Positions 17,239 through 26,272 of a stretch of DNA of 64,000 nucleotides are shown here, one piece after another. The stretch spans positions 1 to 64,000 of the forward strand of contig JAQBNH010000016.1 in assembly GCA_028288705.1 (NCBI GenBank), written 5' to 3'. The position numbers and the translations under genes are program-made. Positions within the stretch are counted from its first letter, which is position 1. Each line of letters opens with the position of its first letter. The notes beneath the pieces were generated by a model that saw nothing but the letters and a program-made list of their open reading frames with translations, ran no database searches and had not been told where the DNA came from. The DNA comes from Ferruginibacter sp. (GTDB taxonomy: Bacteria > Bacteroidota > Bacteroidia > Chitinophagales > Chitinophagaceae).

Positions 17239-18399
17239 ATGAATATCGGCTTTGATGCAAAACGGGCGTACCAGAACAATACCGGCCTCGGTCATTACAG
17301 CCGTACCTTGATTACCTCGCTCGCAGAATTTTATCCCGGCAATGAATATTTTCTGTTTGCCCCTAAACTCACCGACAAGTTTGACACAGTAACCAAAAAA
17401 AATATTCACCCCGTTACGCCTGAACATTTTCCTTCAACCGTTCTCACATCAGCCTGGCGTAGCAAATGGGTGATGAAGGATATCCGCAAAAATAATATTG
17501 ACCTCTATCACGGACTTAGTCACGAAATACCCGTCAACATTCACCAGGGTAATATCAGGTCTGTAGTTACCATGCATGACCTGATCTTTGAACGTTACCC
17601 GGAGCAGTTTAAAAAAATAGATGTAGCCATTTACAGGAAAAAATTCCGCTATGCCTGTGCTCATGCGGACAGTATCATAGCGATCAGTGAACAAACGAAA
17701 GACGATCTGGTAAACATGTATAGCGTGCCGTCTGAAAAGATCAGCGTATGTTACCAGGCCTGCAATCCCATATTTGAAAAAATTATTTCTCCGGAAGAAC
17801 GGCAACTCGTCCGGCAACGCTATCAACTGCCGGATCAATATTTTCTCAGCGTTGGATCGATCATTGAGCGCAAGAATTTATTGACCATCTGCCAGGCTAT
17901 CCATCGAATGAACGACAAACTGCCGCACCCGCTTGTGGTGATCGGCGACGGTGGAAAATATAAAGAAGCAGTCAAAAGATATATTGCCGAAAATAAGCTT
18001 GACGGCAAGATCATTTTTCTTAATGAATCCATTGCGGCTCAAGCGCCTGGTTTTAAAGAGTCAACTGATTTTCCCGCGATCTATCAAATGGCGACTGCTT
18101 TGATTTACCCATCCAGCTTTGAAGGATTTGGCCTGCCCGTGCTCGAAGCTTTGTGGAGCAATACGCCGGTGATCACGAGCAATGTTTCCTGTATGCCTGA
18201 AACGGGCGGTGATGCAGCGTTGTACGTTTCTCCTCTCGACGACCAGCAGATGGCGGATGCAATGCTGCAGGTGGCAACGGATGCAAAACTGGCAGACGGG
18301 ATGAAGAAAAAAGGTTTACTCCATGCACAACGATTTTCACGGCAGGCAACGGCGGCTGCTGTGATGGAAGTGTATAAAAAAACTTGCGATGTTAATTGA
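17239..18399 (+). CDS. Glycosyltransferase family 4 protein
   Basis: A 386-residue GT-B fold enzyme. The N-terminal GLGHYSRTL loop and VVTMHDLIFERYPEQF segment are acceptor-domain features; SVGSIIERKNLLTICQA begins the donor domain, and SFEGFGLPVLEALWSNTPVITS contains the EGFGLPxxE motif that binds the sugar nucleotide. It probably adds a hexose in cell-surface glycan synthesis, but no capsule or LPS cluster surrounds it. The next gene overlaps it by 11 bases, so the two are cotranslated. Confidence 0.9.
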   Translation: MNIGFDAKRAYQNNTGLGHYSRTLITSLAEFYPGNEYFLFAPKLTDKFDTVTKKNIHPVTPEHFPSTVLTSAWRSKWVMKDIRKNNIDLYHGLSHEIPVNIHQGNIRSVVTMHDLIFERYPEQFKKIDVAIYRKKFRYACAHADSIIAISEQTKDDLVNMYSVPSEKISVCYQACNPIFEKIISPEERQLVRQRYQLPDQYFLSVGSIIERKNLLTICQAIHRMNDKLPHPLVVIGDGGKYKEAVKRYIAENKLDGKIIFLNESIAAQAPGFKESTDFPAIYQMATALIYPSSFEGFGLPVLEALWSNTPVITSNVSCMPETGGDAALYVSPLDDQQMADAMLQVATDAKLADGMKKKGLLHAQRFSRQATAAAVMEVYKKTCDVN

Positions 18400-18958
18400 T
18401 GACGATTTAGCGGCTTCCCTTCAAACCCTGCAACAGGGTGGATTGATTCTTTATCCCACAGATACAGTTTGGGGAATTGGCTGTGACGCCACGAATGCCG
18501 GCGCGGTAGCCAGGATCTACCAATTAAAGAACCGGAACGAAGAAAAAAGTATGATCGTATTGCTTGCCGACGAAGCGCAGGTATTACAATATACGTCGCA
18601 GCAGGACTTGCGCGTTTTCGATTACCTGAAAAATGTACACAAGCCGGTAACTGTTATCTATCAGCAGGCCAAAAACCTGGCCTCTAACCTGGTTAACAGG
18701 GACGGCAGTATCGCTATCCGGTTAGTGCGCGATAAATTTTGTATCGAGCTGATCAGGCGCTTTGGCAAACCCATCGTTTCTACATCGTCTAACGTTTCAG
18801 GTTATCCGCCACCAACAAACTTTTTGGATATCGATGTAAAAATAAAAAGCGGTGTTGACTATATCGTTCAACACCGCCAGGATGATCTTACTCCCGCAAC
18901 ACCAAGCACCGTGATAAAACTGGATGCCGATGGCGAAATAATAATTTTACGCCCTTAA
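18389..18958 (+). CDS. tsaC: L-threonylcarbamoyladenylate synthase (TsaC/Sua5/YrdC family)
   Basis: A 189-residue YrdC-domain protein. YPTDTVWGIGCDA, the KNRNEEKSM segment and SNVSGYPP form the nucleotide and threonine pocket. It makes threonylcarbamoyl-AMP from threonine, bicarbonate and ATP for the t6A37 modification of ANN-decoding tRNAs. The length fits the short TsaC/YwlC-type form without the C-terminal Sua5 domain. It overlaps the glycosyltransferase by 11 bases and converges on the next gene with a 4-base overlap. Confidence 0.9.
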   Translation: MLIDDDLAASLQTLQQGGLILYPTDTVWGIGCDATNAGAVARIYQLKNRNEEKSMIVLLADEAQVLQYTSQQDLRVFDYLKNVHKPVTVIYQQAKNLASNLVNRDGSIAIRLVRDKFCIELIRRFGKPIVSTSSNVSGYPPPTNFLDIDVKIKSGVDYIVQHRQDDLTPATPSTVIKLDADGEIIILRP

Positions 18959-19536
18959 AAAGTTAAGCCGACCCCCAACTGGATACTTTGATTTTTCCAT
19001 TTTTCCTGGTTGTCGATATCATTAATGTTACTAAGCCCCACTGCATAACGACCATACAACTTGATCTTAGAAATATTTAATTGCAGTCCGCCAACCATAC
19101 TAAAATCCCCGCTTTTAAAAGCCGCTTTTCCATTTTCGAAAATATCTTTATTATCATCGAGGTTGATGCTGAATTGGGGCCCCACCTGTAATGCAACAAA
19201 TTTGTTGGGCATATAATTCAGCAGAATCGGAATCTTCAGATATTTCAACTGAACAGAGGAAATGTTATTGAAATTATACACGGAACTGTAATTTGTTGCC
19301 GTATCAATATTCACCTGGCTAAACATCACTTCGGGTTGAATTCCGAAGCGCGAGGTAAGGCCGATTTCTGCAAAGCCGCCAACATGATAGCCAAAGGAGA
19401 ATTCGTCTTTAAATGACTTACCGTCAATTTTATTCAGGTCTGCACCGCCTTTGATACCAAGCTTTACGCTTTGTGCAAATGCAAGTGGGCCGGTTAATCC
19501 AAGAAGGATCGCAAGGGTAATAATTTTTCTTTTCAT
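18955..19536 (-). CDS. Outer-membrane beta-barrel protein, PorT-like
   Basis: A 193-residue protein with a signal peptide (LGLTGPLAFAQ). The mature part alternates aromatic/polar beta strands: LGIKGGADLNKI, FSFGYHVGGFAEIGLTSRFGIQPEVMFSQ, LKYLKIPILLNYMP and a C-terminus ending in GVGLTF, as in the eight-stranded Bacteroidota PorT-like barrels. It is predicted to sit in the outer membrane. No partner gene indicates a specific function. Confidence 0.85.
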   Translation of the reverse strand: MKRKIITLAILLGLTGPLAFAQSVKLGIKGGADLNKIDGKSFKDEFSFGYHVGGFAEIGLTSRFGIQPEVMFSQVNIDTATNYSSVYNFNNISSVQLKYLKIPILLNYMPNKFVALQVGPQFSINLDDNKDIFENGKAAFKSGDFSMVGGLQLNISKIKLYGRYAVGLSNINDIDNQEKWKNQSIQLGVGLTF

Positions 19537-19905
19537 ATTATTAGAGGTTTAAGCAACTCTTTTCAAGATATATACCAAAGCGGGAGCTTCAACCCATAAA
19601 TATGTTAAGGAATAAATAATTATGTATTTTTTTCAAGTGAGTTGGGCGGTTAAAACAGAATAAGTTCCCTTTAGCTGTTCAGCTTCGGAAATAAAAACAT
19701 ACTTTTGCGGCGATTTTAGAATTTCTGAGAATTACATGACATGCTCAGATCGCTGTTGCCAGCAGGTATCAAAATAAATTTGTTACCACCCGTTTTACTC
19801 TTTCCCAACAGCCAGAAGCATAACATGTGACCATCAAAAAATTTTTTTTTGACCACATGTATTTGCTATGCACCTACACGGTCTTTATTTAAAAAACTTT
19901 ATACA
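19537..19905. other. 369-base intergenic region: long 5' leader of the DEAD-box helicase
   Basis: The region lies between a leftward barrel gene and the rightward helicase. An exact -7 box (19700-19707) would give a leader of about 190 bases. The leader holds an inverted repeat, ACATGTG at 19823-19829 and CACATGT at 19854-19860, whose 24-base middle is itself self-complementary (A-run then T-run). I see no small gene in it. Confidence 0.6.
19700..19707 (+). promoter_or_regulatory. -7 promoter box for the DEAD-box helicase
   Basis: TACTTTTG matches TAnnTTTG exactly and lies 198 bases before the chosen ATG, leaving a long untranslated leader. Confidence 0.5.
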
Positions 19906-21642
19906 ATGAATGCATTTGAAGCATTAGGCCTGAACGAAAACATCGTTAAGGCAATTACCGACCTTGGTTTTACAGAACCGACGCCGATCCAGACACAAGC
20001 TATTCCTGTTTTGTTATCCGGAACGACGGATTTTGTGGGCCTGGCTCAAACAGGTACAGGTAAGACCGCTGCGTTCGGTTTGCCATTATTACACCTGATT
20101 AACGCAGAAGAAAAATACCCCCAGGCATTAATCGTTTGCCCGACGCGTGAACTTTGCCTGCAAATCACCAATGACCTTGTTGATTTTCGCAAGCATACAA
20201 AAGGTGTGATGACAGAAGCGGTATATGGTGGCGCATCTATCATGATGCAGATCCGCAACCTGAAAAAAGGTGTGCAGATTGTTGTTGCTACGCCGGGCCG
20301 CCTGATCGATCTGATCGAAAGAAAAGCGATCGACCTGCAAAAAGTAAAATATGTTGTATTGGATGAGGCTGATGAAATGTTGAACATGGGTTTCCGTGAC
20401 GATATCGATTTCGTTCTGAAAAATACGATCAACCGCGAAAGCATCTGGTTATTCAGTGCGACGATGCCACCGGAAGTTCGTGCGATCGCGAAGAACTTCA
20501 TGGAAAACCCAAAAGAAATTACAGTTGGTAAAAAGAACAGCGGTAATGTAAATATCGACCACCAATTCTATGTTTCGCCTGCGCATAGCCGTTATGAAAC
20601 ATTAAAACGCCTGATCGATTTCAACCCCGGCATGTACGGGATCATTTTCACCAGGACGAAAGCAGATGCACAGGATATTTCTGAGCGTCTGTCGAAAGCC
20701 GGTTATGAAATTGAAGCATTACATGGTGATCTTACACAGCAACAACGTGATCGCGTGATGGGGCGTTTTCGTTCCAAAGCGTTGCAGTTGCTGATCGCTA
20801 CAGACGTTGCCGCACGCGGTATCGACGTAGATGGTATCACGCACGTGATCAACTATGAACTTCCTGATGATATGGAAGTGTATACGCACCGTAGTGGTCG
20901 TACAGGCCGTGCCGGTAAAACCGGTATTTGTTTGTCGATCTGCCATAGCCGCGAGACCTTTAAAATCCGCCAGCTGGAGAAAATGGTAAACGCGCAGTTC
21001 CACAAACTGGATATTCCAAGTGGAAGTGATGTTTGCCGTAAGCAGTTCTTCCATTTTATGGATAAGCTGATCAGCACTGATATTTCTTCAGGCGATTACG
21101 AAACATATTTACCAGACCTGATGACGAAATTTGAAAACGTTACCAAAGAAGAAGTTCTTCAGAGAGTAGCGGCGTTAGAATTTGATCATTTCCTTAAGTA
21201 TTATCAGAATGCTGAAGACCTGAATGCGAAGGATGCCCGTGGTACACGCGTAGAAAGCAACCGTGATGGCAGCAGGAAAGAACGCAGCTTCGGTCGTGAC
21301 AACGGTTATACACGTTTGTTCATCAACCTTGGAACGAAAGATGGTTTTTATAAAGCCAGTTTCCTGCAGTTTATTCTTGACGAAAGCAATTTGAAAAAAG
21401 AAGTGCTGGGTAAGATTGATATGCGTGATATGAATACCTGGGTAGAAATCGATAAGGCAGAAGCCGGGCGAATGATCAAAGCAATCGATGGTAAGCGTTA
21501 TAACAACCGTACAGTGAGAATGAATGAAGCAGATGGTGGTTATAAAAGGGCCGGTGATGAAGGCGAAGGCGGCGGACGTTCCCGCGGCGGTAGCGAAGAA
21601 GGTCGTAAAAGAAACTACGCACCACGCGAAAGAAGAAATTAA
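19906..21642 (+). CDS. DEAD-box ATP-dependent RNA helicase (DeaD/CsdA-like, DbpA-type RNA-binding domain)
   Basis: I start at the ATG at 19906 (MNAFEALGLN, 578 residues); the 19 residues upstream lack family character. The Q motif (GFTEPTPIQTQAIP), AQTGTGKT, PTRELCLQ, DEADEMLNMGF, SATMP and HRSGRTGRAGKTG blocks are all intact. After the helicase core, residues ~455-545 (GYTRLFINLGTKDGFYKASFLQFI...) form a DbpA-type RNA-binding domain, and the tail is rich in Gly and Arg. This is the layout of CsdA/DeaD, which remodels RNA in ribosome assembly and cold adaptation. The long structured leader fits cold-responsive control (inference). Confidence 0.93.
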   Translation: MNAFEALGLNENIVKAITDLGFTEPTPIQTQAIPVLLSGTTDFVGLAQTGTGKTAAFGLPLLHLINAEEKYPQALIVCPTRELCLQITNDLVDFRKHTKGVMTEAVYGGASIMMQIRNLKKGVQIVVATPGRLIDLIERKAIDLQKVKYVVLDEADEMLNMGFRDDIDFVLKNTINRESIWLFSATMPPEVRAIAKNFMENPKEITVGKKNSGNVNIDHQFYVSPAHSRYETLKRLIDFNPGMYGIIFTRTKADAQDISERLSKAGYEIEALHGDLTQQQRDRVMGRFRSKALQLLIATDVAARGIDVDGITHVINYELPDDMEVYTHRSGRTGRAGKTGICLSICHSRETFKIRQLEKMVNAQFHKLDIPSGSDVCRKQFFHFMDKLISTDISSGDYETYLPDLMTKFENVTKEEVLQRVAALEFDHFLKYYQNAEDLNAKDARGTRVESNRDGSRKERSFGRDNGYTRLFINLGTKDGFYKASFLQFILDESNLKKEVLGKIDMRDMNTWVEIDKAEAGRMIKAIDGKRYNNRTVRMNEADGGYKRAGDEGEGGGRSRGGSEEGRKRNYAPRERRN

Positions 21643-21651
21643 TTAAATATG

Positions 21652-21675
21652 ATCCCGGTTCGCCGGGATTTTTTT
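21652..21675 (+). terminator. Rho-independent terminator of the DEAD-box helicase gene
   Basis: A 7-bp ATCCCGG/CCGGGAT stem with a TTCG tetraloop is followed by a run of T residues, 10 bases after the stop codon. Confidence 0.9.
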
Positions 21676-21754
21676 ATGGGATAAGAAACGCTGATTGTTA
21701 GGATTGTCGGGAGAACCGGATATGTATTGATCAGGGAAATTGTATCTTCCGGTT

Positions 21755-22096
21755 ATGAGCTTGCAAAAATTGATCGCTTTCACGCTTGTATTATTTTTCT
21801 CCATAAACGGAAGTGCGCAAACTGTTTTCAGAACACCTTCAGGTGCCAAATATCACTTGTCATCTTGCCGCATGGTTAAAAATGTTTCACAGGAGATTAC
21901 GCTCACGCAGGCAAAAGAATCAGGATTGCAGCCTTGTAAAATTTGTAATCCCGCCATTTTTTCGGGAGCAGCAATACATAAAGCACAGGGCGCAACACCG
22001 GCAACGGTTCGATGTAAAGGTTTAACAAAGACGGGCAACAGATGCAGGCATAATACAAGTATCGCTAACGGATATTGCTATCAGCATCAGCCCTAA
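21755..22096 (+). CDS. Small exported protein with two Cys/His zinc-knuckle-like motifs (DUF5763-like C-terminus)
   Basis: The ATG at 21755 gives 113 residues beginning with a clear signal peptide (MSLQKLIAFTLVLFFSINGSAQ). The first half contains YHLSSCR...AKESGLQPCKIC, a motif seen in several exported nuclease-like and metal-binding proteins. The C-terminus RCKGLTKTGNRCRHN...GYCYQH matches the short Cys/His module of DUF5763. Both could bind a metal ion. Function is unknown. An imperfect -7 box (TATCTTCC, 21743-21750) ends four bases before the ATG. Confidence 0.75.
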   Translation: MSLQKLIAFTLVLFFSINGSAQTVFRTPSGAKYHLSSCRMVKNVSQEITLTQAKESGLQPCKICNPAIFSGAAIHKAQGATPATVRCKGLTKTGNRCRHNTSIANGYCYQHQP

Positions 22097-22153
22097 CCTT
22101 TCCTTTGGCAGAACGTATGATCGAGCTTAAACAAATTCGTAAATTCCATTTAT

Positions 22154-22185
22154 ACAAAATGCCCGTTGAACAACGGGCATTTTGT
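22154..22185. terminator. Bidirectional Rho-independent terminator
   Basis: A perfect 15-bp hairpin (ACAAAATGCCCGTTG and its complement) with a 2-base loop lies between convergent genes; A-runs and T-runs within the stem serve both directions. Confidence 0.85.
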
Positions 22186-22205
22186 ATTCGGTGAAACTAA
22201 ACCGA

Positions 22206-22403
22206 CTACATATTTTTTTCTTTCTTTTCATCTGCTTCTTCTTTGGATTCACCTTCATCCATCTTTTCTGCAACGCCATTTACCAGGGAAGAAAGCGGCC
22301 CTTTCATATTTTCCTGGGGATCGGTTTTATGCAGTGTTTCAGGATCTGGTTGAACCGCTGCATCTTTATGCTGTTTATCTTGTTTGTCTTTTTCGCTGGA
22401 CAT
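22206..22403 (-). CDS. Small, highly charged hypothetical protein
   Basis: From the ATG at 22403 the frame codes 65 residues (MSSEKDKQDKQHKD...). It is almost entirely hydrophilic, rich in Lys, Glu, Asp and Gln, with no signal peptide or membrane segment, and is probably disordered apart from a short central stretch (LSSLVNGVAEKM). The strong terminator just beyond its stop supports a real transcript. I do not recognise a family. An upstream in-frame extension to 22508 would add a hydrophobic segment, but its composition looks like untranslated DNA. Confidence 0.6.
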   Translation of the reverse strand: MSSEKDKQDKQHKDAAVQPDPETLHKTDPQENMKGPLSSLVNGVAEKMDEGESKEEADEKKEKNM

Positions 22404-22494
22404 AATGCTACATTTAGTTAGATAATAAATTAGAGAATATGCTGTTATGATTATTATTAAACATATTCTGTGCCTAAAATTCGCTTTGCCGCTG

Positions 22495-23745
22495 TTAAGC
22501 CAGTTCAATCATCGTGATCTCGGGTAGAACGCCCACCCTGCCGGGGTAACCGATGAAACCAAAACCGCGGTTTACATATAACTTTTGCAAACCTTCTTCA
22601 TAAAGTCCCGCCCATTTTTGATAAACATACTGAACCGGGCTCCATTTAAGTCCGGGTATTTCCACGCCAAACTGCATCCCATGTGTATGCCCGGCTAACA
22701 TCAGGTCGATGTCTTTATACTTCTCCCGCACTTCTGCATCCCAATGGCTTGGATCATGGCTCATTAATATTTTAAAGGGGTATTTTTCCGCGCCGGGATA
22801 AGCAAGATCCATGCGGCCATATTTTGGAAACCTGGCCTTCGCACTCCAGTTTTCAATCCCGATCAATGCGATCTGCTCACCATCTTTTTCCAGTGCCACA
22901 TGTTCATTCATTAATAAACGCCAGCCAATATCTGCATGCACTTTTTTCAGGTTCTCTAGGTTTTGTGCTTTGGTAATGCCCTCACTCGGCCAGGAAACGT
23001 ACTCGCCGTAATCATGATTACCCAGCGTAGAATACACGCCCATCGGGGCTTTCAGCTTACTGAAGATTTCCTTATAATCGTTCATTTCCGTTGCCTTATC
23101 ATTCACCAAATCACCGGTAAACAAAATAATATCAGGCTGCTGATCGAGGATCATATTTACGCCGTGACGCACGGCTGCGGGATCCATAAAACTGCCGCTA
23201 TGGATATCACTGATGTGAGCGATGCGCAATCCTCTGAATGCTGCGGGCAAGTTATCGTAAGCTAGTTTCACCCTTTTTACCTGGTAATTGTATTTGTTTG
23301 AAAATCCATAGAGCAAGCTGCCAAACAGCGTTGTGCCAACGCCGATACCAACCCAACTTAAAAATACCGACCGGCTGATCCCTTCATCGCCCAGCTTTTC
23401 TCCTTCGGTATTATTGAAAAATAATTTGCCGGCCAGCCATTGAATGCCGCGCCGGAGGTCATCCGCGAGGAAGAAGATCAACGCCGTCATCTTCGCCAGG
23501 AATAGCCCGATGATGGTTGCGAAAAGATAAGTGCGGACCTTCTTCCCAAGGAAGTTTTGCTCGCTGTAAACGAAGAGCAGGAAACCGATCACCGATAATA
23601 CAGTGAGGATCCAGTACGCGCCGTATAAAATGGTTTTAGCTTTTGGTGATAAGGATTGGGAGACCGTTTTTATCGCCTGGAAAAAATAAGTATCCAGCAC
23701 CAGCATCAGTGTGATAAATATGACAACACCTGTAGGTGAACGCAT
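22495..23745 (-). CDS. Membrane-anchored calcineurin-like metallophosphoesterase (YaeI-type)
   Basis: A 416-residue protein. Residues ~1-160 contain about four hydrophobic segments. The catalytic domain follows with all metallophosphoesterase motifs: HISDIHSG, FTGDLVND, TLGNHDYG, LMSHDPSHWD and LAGHTHGMQFG. The catalytic part most likely faces the periplasm or lies at the membrane surface. Homologues are YaeI/YkuE-like phosphodiesterases; substrates may be lipid-linked phosphates, but nothing here proves it. It is not the cytosolic PdeM enzyme expected with the repair cassette. Confidence 0.88.
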   Translation of the reverse strand: MRSPTGVVIFITLMLVLDTYFFQAIKTVSQSLSPKAKTILYGAYWILTVLSVIGFLLFVYSEQNFLGKKVRTYLFATIIGLFLAKMTALIFFLADDLRRGIQWLAGKLFFNNTEGEKLGDEGISRSVFLSWVGIGVGTTLFGSLLYGFSNKYNYQVKRVKLAYDNLPAAFRGLRIAHISDIHSGSFMDPAAVRHGVNMILDQQPDIILFTGDLVNDKATEMNDYKEIFSKLKAPMGVYSTLGNHDYGEYVSWPSEGITKAQNLENLKKVHADIGWRLLMNEHVALEKDGEQIALIGIENWSAKARFPKYGRMDLAYPGAEKYPFKILMSHDPSHWDAEVREKYKDIDLMLAGHTHGMQFGVEIPGLKWSPVQYVYQKWAGLYEEGLQKLYVNRGFGFIGYPGRVGVLPEITMIELA

Positions 23746-23769
23746 AAAATTTTTTGTTGAATGTAAAGG

Positions 23770-24267
23770 TTAATATTTTAAAAACTCTTCCAATTGTGTA
23801 TCAATGGCAGCAAGGGTAGCTACATCGGTAAAGCGGTCATTTCCATCCATTAGTTTATCCACTACGCTGATGGGTAACCGGTTAAAGTGCACGTTCATCT
23901 TCATATGCAATAAGGAGCCGGTAAGATGCTCCATGCCGCGGAGATTACCTGCCCGCCCTGTGGATACGCCCGTAAGTAACACTTTTTTATGCCACCACAC
24001 TTTTGAAACATCTGTGTTGTCAATCATCAGTTTTAATATCCCGGGATAAGAGCCGTTATATTCCGGCATGATGATAATAAACTTTAATGCAGGGATCAAT
24101 AAACTTTCTTCAATGCTGATAAATTCGGGATCGCGCCGGGTCATATCCGTTGCATCCAACGCCAGCAAGCCCGTACTGATATTTTTCGCCTGGAGCAAAC
24201 GCTGGTATTCGAGGGCTACCTTCTTCGTATTGTTGTCCCGGTTACTACCGGAAATAATTGTGATCAT
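23770..24267 (-). CDS. NAD(P)H-dependent FMN reductase family protein
   Basis: A 165-residue flavodoxin-fold protein. The N-terminal IISGSNRDNNTKKVA loop binds the FMN phosphate, IIIMPEYNGSYPGILKLMIDN is the family-defining flavin-ring segment, and KVLLTGVSTGRAGNLRGMEHL follows. It resembles small NADPH:FMN reductases and azoreductase-like proteins. AGGAGG on its own strand lies 12 bases before the ATG, rather far for a Shine-Dalgarno. It follows the metallophosphoesterase in position but precedes it in transcription, with a 24-base gap. Confidence 0.85.
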   Translation of the reverse strand: MITIISGSNRDNNTKKVALEYQRLLQAKNISTGLLALDATDMTRRDPEFISIEESLLIPALKFIIIMPEYNGSYPGILKLMIDNTDVSKVWWHKKVLLTGVSTGRAGNLRGMEHLTGSLLHMKMNVHFNRLPISVVDKLMDGNDRFTDVATLAAIDTQLEEFLKY

Positions 24268-24388
24268 ATATCTTGTTTTCCTCCTGTTTACAACCGGCCG
24301 TTGCTTTTGTTCGGGGAGAATCTACTGCCGGAAAACAAAATTCGGCCTTTTCGATTGAATGAGGTTTCGATTTCGGGTATACAATAAC

Positions 24389-24396
24389 TAAATTTG
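24389..24396 (+). promoter_or_regulatory. -7 promoter box for parA
   Basis: TAAATTTG is an exact TAnnTTTG box, with TTTCG about 20 bases upstream as a weak -33 element. It would give a leader of about 105 bases. Confidence 0.5.
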
Positions 24397-24507
24397 CATC
24401 CCGGCGGGCATTTTAATGGCATTTCGTGGTGATGTATGAAATTATTCCGATGTTTGCCGAAATAGGTTTTATTTAAATTCAAACACTAACAAGCGGGTCA
24501 AAAAAGC

Positions 24508-25308
24508 ATGGCAAGAATTATTGGAATTGCAAATCAAAAAGGTGGTGTAGGTAAAACAACGACCGCGATCAACCTGGCCGCAAGTTTTGCGATACTGGAA
24601 TATAAAACATTGCTTGTTGATGCAGATCCGCAAGCGAACAGCACGACGGGTGTGGGTTTCGACTTACACAATGTAACAAAGAGCTTGTACGATTGCATGG
24701 TGAATGAGGCTGAAGCAAAAGACGTAATTCTTAAAACAGATATCTCTCATCTGGACCTGATCCCTTCGCATATCGATCTTGTTGGAGCTGAAATAGAAAT
24801 GATCAATCATCCCAACCGGGAAAGCGTGTTAAAAAAGATCCTCGAGCCGATCCGCGACGAATATGATTTTATTGTTATTGATTGTTCTCCTTCTCTTGGC
24901 CTTATTACGGTGAATGCACTTACTGCCGCAGATAGTGTTGTTGTTCCTGTTCAAACAGAATTCTTCGCCCTTGAAGGTTTGGGTAAATTACTGAACACCG
25001 TAAAAATTGTTCAGAACCGCTTAAATACATCGCTCAAAATAGAAGGCATCCTCATGACAATGTACGACGGCCGCCTGCGTCTTTGCAACCAGGTGGTGAG
25101 TGAAGTGCGCCGCCATTTTGAAGACATGGTGTTTAGCAGCATTATTCACAGGAACACCCGTTTAAGTGAAGCACCGAGTTTTGGAAAACCGGTGATACTC
25201 TACGATGCAGACAGCAAAGGCGCTGTGAATTATCTCAATCTTGCCAAAGAAATCCTTCAGAAAAATAACCTCACTAAAATTAACCAGGAAGATAAGATCC
25301 TCGGGTAG
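24508..25308 (+). CDS. parA: Chromosome-partitioning ATPase ParA (Soj)
   Basis: A 266-residue P-loop ATPase. [21 protein letters not shown] carries the deviant Walker A with its signature lysine, [12 protein letters not shown] the Walker A' and [10 protein letters not shown] the Walker B. Length and lack of an N-terminal HTH fit chromosomal Soj-type ParA. It binds nucleoid DNA with ATP and positions the origin through ParB. parB starts 48 bases downstream. Chromosomal rather than plasmid origin is supported by the biosynthetic neighbours. Confidence 0.95.
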   Translation: MARIIGIANQKGGVGKTTTAINLAASFAILEYKTLLVDADPQANSTTGVGFDLHNVTKSLYDCMVNEAEAKDVILKTDISHLDLIPSHIDLVGAEIEMINHPNRESVLKKILEPIRDEYDFIVIDCSPSLGLITVNALTAADSVVVPVQTEFFALEGLGKLLNTVKIVQNRLNTSLKIEGILMTMYDGRLRLCNQVVSEVRRHFEDMVFSSIIHRNTRLSEAPSFGKPVILYDADSKGAVNYLNLAKEILQKNNLTKINQEDKILG

Positions 25309-25355
25309 ACAATTATTAATTGCCGTTAATAATTAATAATTTAATACTGATCGAA

Positions 25356-26270
25356 ATGACACAACCGAAAAAAAAAGACGCGCTCGGGAAAGGTATCCGC
25401 AGCCTTCTGCAAAATATTGATGCCGACCTCAAAAACACAGCCGGCAATTTAAAGTCTGAAGTTGTGGAAAGATCCACGACAAGTTCGCGTATTCCGCTGG
25501 ACCAGATCGAGGTGAATCCCAACCAGCCCAGAAAAGATTTTGATGAAGCTGCATTGAGTGAATTAGCCAGCTCGATCAAGATGCACAATATTATTCAGCC
25601 ATTAACGGTTTCAGCTATTGGTAATGGTAAGTATCGCCTGATCGCTGGTGAAAGAAGGTATCGTGCTTCAAAGATCGCCGGTCTCAAAGACGTGCCGGTG
25701 TATATCCGCGAAACAGATGACAGCCAGTTGCTCGAATTGGCCTTACTCGAAAACCTCCAGCGTGAAAACCTGAATGCCATCGAAATCGCGATCAGCTACA
25801 AGCGTTTAATGGACGATCTCGATTACACGCAGGAACATGTAGCAGAACGGATGGGCAAAGAGAGAAGCACGGTAACCAATTATATCCGCCTGCTGAAACT
25901 GCCTCCGGATATCCAGGTAGCTGTTAGAAACGGATTGATCAGTATGGGGCATGCACGTGCATTGATCAACGTGGATATGGTGGATAAGCAGTTGTATATT
26001 TTCTCAGAGATCAAAAATAAAGGCCTTTCCGTACGCCAGACAGAAGACCTGGTGCGCAAGATCTATACAGGCAGCGATCCTGTTAAACCTAATGCAAAAC
26101 CTGCGCTCCCGCCCGCGTATAAAAGAATAGAAGATAATTTAGCATCCGAATACAGCACCAAAGTAAAACTCACCCATAACAAAAAAGGGAATGGCAGTAT
26201 TTTATTTGAATACTACTCCCTCGAGGAACTGAACGGGTTGCTGGAGAAACTAAACATAAAAGTAAGTTGA
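25356..26270 (+). CDS. parB: Chromosome-partitioning protein ParB (Spo0J)
   Basis: From the ATG at 25356 (MTQPKKKDALGKGIRSLLQ) the protein has 304 residues. IPLDQIEVNPNQPRKDFDEAALSELASSIK starts the ParB/sulfiredoxin-like CTPase domain; AGERRYRAS and LLENLQRENLNAIE hold its nucleotide-binding motifs; TQEHVAERMGKERSTVTNYIRLL is the helix-turn-helix that reads parS; the C-terminal ~45 residues form the dimer domain. It loads at parS and spreads as a CTP-gated clamp. No perfect parS (TGTTTCACGTGAAACA) was found in this window. Confidence 0.95.
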   Translation: MTQPKKKDALGKGIRSLLQNIDADLKNTAGNLKSEVVERSTTSSRIPLDQIEVNPNQPRKDFDEAALSELASSIKMHNIIQPLTVSAIGNGKYRLIAGERRYRASKIAGLKDVPVYIRETDDSQLLELALLENLQRENLNAIEIAISYKRLMDDLDYTQEHVAERMGKERSTVTNYIRLLKLPPDIQVAVRNGLISMGHARALINVDMVDKQLYIFSEIKNKGLSVRQTEDLVRKIYTGSDPVKPNAKPALPPAYKRIEDNLASEYSTKVKLTHNKKGNGSILFEYYSLEELNGLLEKLNIKVS

Positions 26271-26272
26271 GG

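Noticed and set aside
19849..19905. N-terminal extension of the DEAD-box helicase (19 extra residues)
   Set aside because: The extension lies within the leader hairpin, lacks an ATG and the family Q-motif spacing is correct from the ATG at 19906.
21888..21900. TGTTTCAC, a half of the ParB parS consensus, near the par locus
   Set aside because: The second half of the palindrome (GTGAAACA) is absent; a half-site of eight bases is expected by chance.
22495..23745. Metallophosphoesterase considered as the missing fourth member (PdeM) of the repair cassette
   Set aside because: It has about four N-terminal membrane segments and the YaeI/YkuE layout, and lies 16 kb away in a different context.
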